DNA from: Cellulomonas aerilata
GTDB lineage: Bacteria; Actinomycetota; Actinomycetes; Actinomycetales; Cellulomonadaceae
Assembly: GCF_007991755.1 (NCBI RefSeq)
Contig: NZ_BJYY01000018.1
Location: 124,001-188,000, forward strand
Reading direction: 5' to 3'
DNA: 64,000 nt
Shown here: positions 60,927-64,000 of the stretch, piece after piece
How positions within the stretch are numbered: position 1 is the stretch's first letter
Layout: every line of letters begins with the position of its first letter
Notes under the pieces: generated by a model
What the model was told of the DNA's origin: nothing
The model's input: the letters and a program-made list of their open reading frames with translations, nothing else
Database searches by the model: none
Program-made: the position numbers and the translations under genes

Positions 60927-61318
60927 ATCTCCTCCTTCTGAGCAGCTCCACCGAGGTCGGCGCAGCGCTGTCGTGCCACGGTCGCCCACGACCCGTCGAG
61001 CGCCGGGCACCGGCCCGGTGCCGCAGCCACTCCCGGGCGGGGACGTGGGACCAGGCGCCGATCACGCCCGGCGTCGCCGTGCGATCCCGGTGGACGGCGC
61101 GTGCTCGCCGCCGTGACGACCGCCGGGCGTCCGGGGCACCTCGCAGCGGGGGCCCGGTCGTGACGCCGGAGGCACCGCGTACCGCACACGCTATCGGGCC
61201 GACCGCCCCCGGTCCTGCGGCGACCCAGCCTCTCACGCGACGGTCGGCCGGCACGACGACGGCACGCCCGGGGACGTTCCCTTGACAGGCAAGCGATCAC
61301 TTGCATCAGACTGGGCGC
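60927..61318. other. Intergenic stretch, divergent promoters
   Basis: About 390 bases between the SNF2 gene and the ArsR gene. No gene is supported: the frames here are Arg/Pro-rich shadows. The right end holds the ArsR-gene promoter and dyad described separately. Confidence 0.5.
61282..61304 (+). promoter_or_regulatory. Promoter -35 and overlapping operator for the ArsR-VOC pair
   Basis: TTGACA (61282-61287) is a consensus -35. It is followed at 61289-61304 by GCAAGCGATCACTTGC, a 16-bp palindrome with one mismatched pair, sitting in the spacer. A repressor bound there would block the polymerase. The -10 is weak (around 61305-61310). Transcription from this promoter would start close to the GTG at 61319. 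Confidence 0.5.
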
Positions 61319-61615
61319 GTGGACGACGACGCCGACCTCTTCAGGGCGATCGGCGACGCCACGCGACGCATGATCCTCGACGAGCTGACCGACAGGGACG
61401 GCCAGACGCTGTTCGAGATCTGCGGCCGACTGGCCATGAAGCACGGCGTGGCCTCCACCCGCCAGGCCATCTCCCAGCACCTCGTGGTGCTCGAGGAGGC
61501 GGGCCTGGTGCACACGCGGCGGCAGGGCCGCTACAAGCTCCACCACCTCGACACGAGCCCGCTGCGCTCGGTCGTCGACCGGTGGCCCGTCGAACGAGAG
61601 GGACCGAACCCGTGA
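61319..61615 (+). CDS. ArsR-family transcriptional regulator
   Basis: A 98-residue winged-helix repressor. ADLFRAIGDATRRMILDELTD is the typical first helix pair, and STRQAISQHLVVLEEAGLVHTRRQGRYKLHHLD contains the recognition helix and wing. No metal-site cysteines are seen, so it may respond to an organic ligand, as in ArsR-VOC pairs. GTG at 61319 without ribosome site; promoter geometry suggests a leaderless transcript. Overlaps the VOC gene by four bases. Confidence 0.9.
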   Translation: MDDDADLFRAIGDATRRMILDELTDRDGQTLFEICGRLAMKHGVASTRQAISQHLVVLEEAGLVHTRRQGRYKLHHLDTSPLRSVVDRWPVEREGPNP

Positions 61616-62001
61616 TCCGCATCAACCTCACCAGCGTGCTCGTGGACGACCAGGCCAAGGCGCTCGCCTTCTACACCGAGAAGCTGGGGTTCGTCACGAA
61701 GACCGACGTGCCCACCGGCGACGCTCGCTGGCTCACCGTGGTGTCCCCCGCCGCCCCGGACGGCGTCGAGCTCCTGCTGGAGCCGGACGGCCACCCGGCG
61801 GCCGGCACGTTCAAGAGGGCGCTCGCGGCGGACGGCATCCCCTTCACGCAGTTCGCCGTCGACGACGTGCACGCCGAGGTGGAGCGCCTCAAGGGGCTGG
61901 GCGTGCAGTTCACCCAGGACGCGACGGACCTGGGTCCGGTGGTCACCGCCGTCTTCGACGACACCTGCGGCAACCTCATCCAGATCGCCGCCCTGAAGTG
62001 A
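61612..62001 (+). CDS. VOC-family glyoxalase/dioxygenase-like protein
   Basis: A 129-residue protein of the vicinal oxygen chelate fold. LTSVLVDDQAKALAFYTEKLGFV opens the first module, and RLKGLGVQFTQDATDLGPVVTAVFDDTCGNLIQI closes the second, with the terminal Gly-Asn typical of glyoxalase I-like members. The reaction is unknown. GTG at 61612 overlapping the ArsR stop (GTGA), so the two genes are co-expressed. Confidence 0.9.
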   Translation: MIRINLTSVLVDDQAKALAFYTEKLGFVTKTDVPTGDARWLTVVSPAAPDGVELLLEPDGHPAAGTFKRALAADGIPFTQFAVDDVHAEVERLKGLGVQFTQDATDLGPVVTAVFDDTCGNLIQIAALK

Positions 62002-62006
62002 TCGCC

Positions 62007-62027
62007 GGCCCGCGCCCGGGGCGGGCC
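62007..62027. terminator. Hairpin between convergent VOC and flavoprotein genes
   Basis: GGCCCGC (62007-62013) and GCGGGCC (62021-62027) form a 7-bp stem with a seven-base loop in the 33-bp gap between the two stops. Confidence 0.5.
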
Positions 62028-62034
62028 CGCGGGT

Positions 62035-63039
62035 CTACCGCCCGGTGCCCGGTCGCCGGCCGGCCAGGACCGCGGCGCGGGCGCCGGTCAGGACGAGGTC
62101 GGCGTTGATCGCCGCACCCGCCATGACGCCCTGGGCCGCCGAGGCACCGACCATGGCGGTGAGGTCGCCGACGTTGCCCGCGGCCCACACCCCGGGCAGC
62201 TCGGTCGCGCCCGCAGGGTCCCTGGTGATGTGCCGTCCCATCGGGTTCTCGGTCAGCGTGCCACCCAGCTGCTCGTAGAGGTCGCCCCGGGCGACGAACG
62301 TCGGCTGCACGGCCACGGCGTCGACCGGGACGGCGGACCCGTCGGCGAGGACGACGGCGCGCAGGCGGTCGCCGTCGCGGGACAGCTCGCGGACGCGCCC
62401 CCTGACCACGCGGACACCGAGCGCCGCCAGCTGCTCACGGCCCTCGTCGTCGGGCTCCGGGACGTCGTGGAGGAAGAGCGTGACATCCGGGCTGAGCTGG
62501 CGCAGGAGCAGGGTCTGGTGCAGGACGTTCGGGCTCGTGCCGAGCACGCCGATGCGACGACCGCGCACCTCGTAGCCGTGGCAGTACGGGCAGTGCAGCA
62601 CGTGGCTGCCCCACAGCTCGCGGACACCCGGGACGTCGGGGAGCTCGTCCACCAGTCCGGTCGCCAGCAGCAGCCGCCGGGCGGTCACCGTGTCGCCGTC
62701 GGCCAGCGTGAGCGTGAAGCCGTCGGCGGTGCGGCGCGCCGTTGTCACGCGGCCGGGTCGGACCTGCGCGCCGTAGGACAGCGCCTCCCGGCGCCCCGCC
62801 TCGAGCAGCTCGAGCGGTGGGACGCCCTCCCGCCCGAGCAGGTTGTGCGCGCCCTCGGCGGGCGCGTTGCGGGGCCGGCCCGCGTCGATCACGAGGACGT
62901 CGCGCAGTGAGCGGGCGAGGGTCACCGCGGCGCTGAGCCCGGCCGCTCCCCCGCCGACGACGACGACGTCGTGACGGTGCTGGTGGGACGGGCCGGGTGC
63001 GGCGGCGCGCAGGTCGGCGGGGGTGGTCAGGGACGACAT
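62035..63039 (-). CDS. Thioredoxin-reductase-like NAD(P)/FAD oxidoreductase
   Basis: A 334-residue flavoprotein. The FAD-binding motif is DVVVVGGGAAGLSAAVTLAR (near residue 25), the redox pair is CPYC in VLHCPYCHGYE, the NAD(P) loop is GVLGTSPNVLHQ (a variant of GxGxxG), and the C-terminal FAD contact is GVWAAGNVGD. The CPYC pair suggests reduction of a small thiol or disulfide partner; similar proteins also act in dithiol natural-product formation. ATG at 63039 with GGAG upstream. The methyltransferase gene lies 49 bases away, same direction. Confidence 0.9.
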   Translation of the reverse strand: MSSLTTPADLRAAAPGPSHQHRHDVVVVGGGAAGLSAAVTLARSLRDVLVIDAGRPRNAPAEGAHNLLGREGVPPLELLEAGRREALSYGAQVRPGRVTTARRTADGFTLTLADGDTVTARRLLLATGLVDELPDVPGVRELWGSHVLHCPYCHGYEVRGRRIGVLGTSPNVLHQTLLLRQLSPDVTLFLHDVPEPDDEGREQLAALGVRVVRGRVRELSRDGDRLRAVVLADGSAVPVDAVAVQPTFVARGDLYEQLGGTLTENPMGRHITRDPAGATELPGVWAAGNVGDLTAMVGASAAQGVMAGAAINADLVLTGARAAVLAGRRPGTGR

Positions 63040-63088
63040 GGTGGGGCTCCTTCGACGGGCAGGGGTGGGGCCGGTGGGCGGCGGGCTC

Positions 63089-63931
63089 TCAGGGACGGCG
63101 CGCGACCCAGGCGGTGCGGCTGCCACGCACGGTCAGCCGGGCAGCGGTGAGCGGGGCGTCCGGGCCGTGATCGGCCAGCACGCGGTCCAGGATGGCCAGG
63201 TCCTGCGCCGCGAGGACGCCGGTGAGCGCGGGGCGCCGGTGGCGCAGGGCCGCGCGGGCGTACTCCTCGACCCGCGGGTCCCCGGGTGCGGCGGTGACGG
63301 GGAACCGGCGCCTGGCGACGACGTCGAGCCCGGCTGCCTCGAGGGCGGGCGCCCAGTCCGGGACGGCGTTCCAGCCGGCAGCGGCGAGGGCGGCGTGGCA
63401 GCGGGACTCCAGGCCCGGGCGGCCCCCGCCGACGTCGTCCGGCAGCAGGTGGGGCAGGGAGTCCATCTCGACGACCACCGCGACCCCGTCGGGACGCAGG
63501 GCGTCGTGGACGGCGCGGAGCACCCGGGCGGGGTCGGCGACCTCGTGCAGGGAGCTCGAGGCCCACACGACGTCGGCGGGACCGACGTCGGGCCAGTCCG
63601 CGTCCAGGTCGGCGGGGACGATGCGGAGGCGGCCGGTCAGGCCGTGGGCGCGGCCTGTGGCGGTGAGGCGGTCGATCATCGCCGGCGACCGTTCGAGGGC
63701 CACGACCTGCGCGTCGGTGAAGCGCTCCGCGAGCGCCACCGAGCCGGCGCCGGTCCCTGCGCCGAGGTCGAGGACCGTCCGGACGTCGGTGACGTGCTCC
63801 GCGGTCCACGCGGTGACCGCCGGCAGGTAGGCGCCGAGGACCTGGGCGTCGAGGTCGAGCAGGTCGGGGAGGCCTCGCAGGTGGGCCTCGTGGTCGGTGC
63901 CGGCGTGGGCGTGGTGGTCGTGGTGCGGCAT
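63089..63931 (-). CDS. Class I SAM-dependent methyltransferase with His-rich N-terminus
   Basis: A 280-residue methyltransferase. Motif I is VLDLGAGTGAGSVALAERF, followed by ALERSPAMIDRL, a VVWASSSLHEVADPARVL motif and LRPDGVAVVVEMD. The first 17 residues are His-rich (PHHDHHAHAGTDHEAH), possibly metal-binding. Substrate unknown. It probably forms an operon with the flavoprotein gene downstream. Divergent from a gene at the right edge, with two palindromes in the shared promoter region. Confidence 0.87.
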   Translation of the reverse strand: MPHHDHHAHAGTDHEAHLRGLPDLLDLDAQVLGAYLPAVTAWTAEHVTDVRTVLDLGAGTGAGSVALAERFTDAQVVALERSPAMIDRLTATGRAHGLTGRLRIVPADLDADWPDVGPADVVWASSSLHEVADPARVLRAVHDALRPDGVAVVVEMDSLPHLLPDDVGGGRPGLESRCHAALAAAGWNAVPDWAPALEAAGLDVVARRRFPVTAAPGDPRVEEYARAALRHRRPALTGVLAAQDLAILDRVLADHGPDAPLTAARLTVRGSRTAWVARRP

Positions 63932-63949
63932 GGTGCCAGGGTAGGCAGC

Positions 63950-63964
63950 GCTTGTCGCACAAGC
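63950..63964. promoter_or_regulatory. Operator candidate GCTTGTCGCACAAGC
   Basis: A perfect inverted repeat with 6-bp arms and a 3-bp centre, located between the divergent methyltransferase and right-edge genes. It ends one base before the candidate -10 TAGGAT (63966-63971) and resembles the second palindrome at 63972-63988 in its CTTG/CAAG ends. Confidence 0.5.
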
Positions 63965-63971
63965 ATAGGAT

Positions 63972-63988
63972 CTTGCGTATGACGCAAG
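63972..63988. promoter_or_regulatory. Palindrome spanning the start codon, CTTGCGTATGACGCAAG
   Basis: A perfect inverted repeat with 7-bp arms and a 3-bp centre; that centre is the ATG start codon of the right-edge gene. Together with the neighbouring palindrome it brackets the TAGGAT -10, suggesting repression by a dimeric regulator such as the right-edge protein itself. Confidence 0.5.
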
Positions 63989-64000
63989 AACTCGACCTCG
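63979..64000 (+). CDS. Start of a divergent gene (cut by window edge)
   Basis: Only seven codons are present (MTQELDL). The -10 TAGGAT is seven bases upstream of the ATG and there is no ribosome site, so the message is likely leaderless. The palindromes around the start suggest a self-regulating transcription factor (for example MarR-like), but this cannot be verified from seven residues. Confidence 0.45.

Noticed and set aside
61341-61658. Arg/Ser-rich minus-strand frame opposite the ArsR gene
   Set aside because: No motif or ribosome site; the plus strand has a clear winged-helix protein.

Overview
The window looks like a chromosomal segment of a very high-GC actinobacterium, most likely Micrococcales close to Cellulomonas or its relatives. 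This is inferred from the extreme G/C bias at third codon positions, frequent GTG starts, tight GTGA/ATGA gene overlaps, an ANTAR regulator of the PdtaR type, and an actinobacterial (T7SSa-type) type VII secretion locus. No phage, insertion sequence, CRISPR array or rRNA was seen. The left edge cuts rpsA after its first 48 codons. The right edge cuts a divergent gene after 22 bases.

Region 1 (1-19.8 kb) is a conserved-looking backbone. It holds rpsA, a peptide ABC importer (fused ATPase, two permeases, lipoprotein binder), a methyltransferase, the DUF485/ActP acetate symporter pair, polA, a hotdog thioesterase, a GNAT enzyme, a complete branched-chain amino acid ABC system (livH-M-G-F plus a convergent lipoprotein binder), the ANTAR regulator, and a tRNA with a CAA anticodon. 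LivH carries an unusual secreted beta-domain at its N-terminus.

Region 2 (19.8-35 kb) is accessory in character. It contains an Xre/MmyB-type regulator divergent from a short-chain dehydrogenase, a TetR regulator divergent from an MMPL exporter, a secreted calcineurin-like phosphoesterase, a GGDEF-EAL protein, an arsenic module (ArsC, an ArsR-phosphatase fusion, and an aquaglyceroporin), a STAS protein and a RsbW-like ATPase on either side of a DHA2-type exporter, and a DUF1905 protein.

Region 3 (35.0-55.2 kb) is a roughly 20 kb type VII secretion locus. One minus-strand block holds eccC, EspC-like and WXG/glycine-zipper substrates, a two-helix membrane protein, an EspG-like protein and a TY-Chap-like protein. 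A second long minus-strand block runs WXG100 - WXG100 - ESX-type helical protein - mycosin - Gly/Ala-repeat protein - EccD - LAXTG-anchored proline-repeat protein - EccB - second mycosin, with 1-bp or 4-bp overlaps at most junctions. A second EccD-like gene lies between the two blocks on the plus strand. There are two EccD-like channel proteins and two subtilases (one with its oxyanion-hole Asn changed to Ser), a sortase-type stalk protein within the operon, and three in-frame tandem-repeat arrays. No EccE or EccA was found. This is the most distinctive system in the window.

Region 4 (55.4-64 kb) holds a putative D-threonate/four-carbon acid sugar operon (KdgT-like permease, DUF1537 kinase, PdxA-family dehydrogenase), a SNF2 helicase, an ArsR-VOC pair, a thioredoxin-reductase-like flavoprotein, a methyltransferase, and the start of a divergent gene whose start codon sits inside a palindrome.
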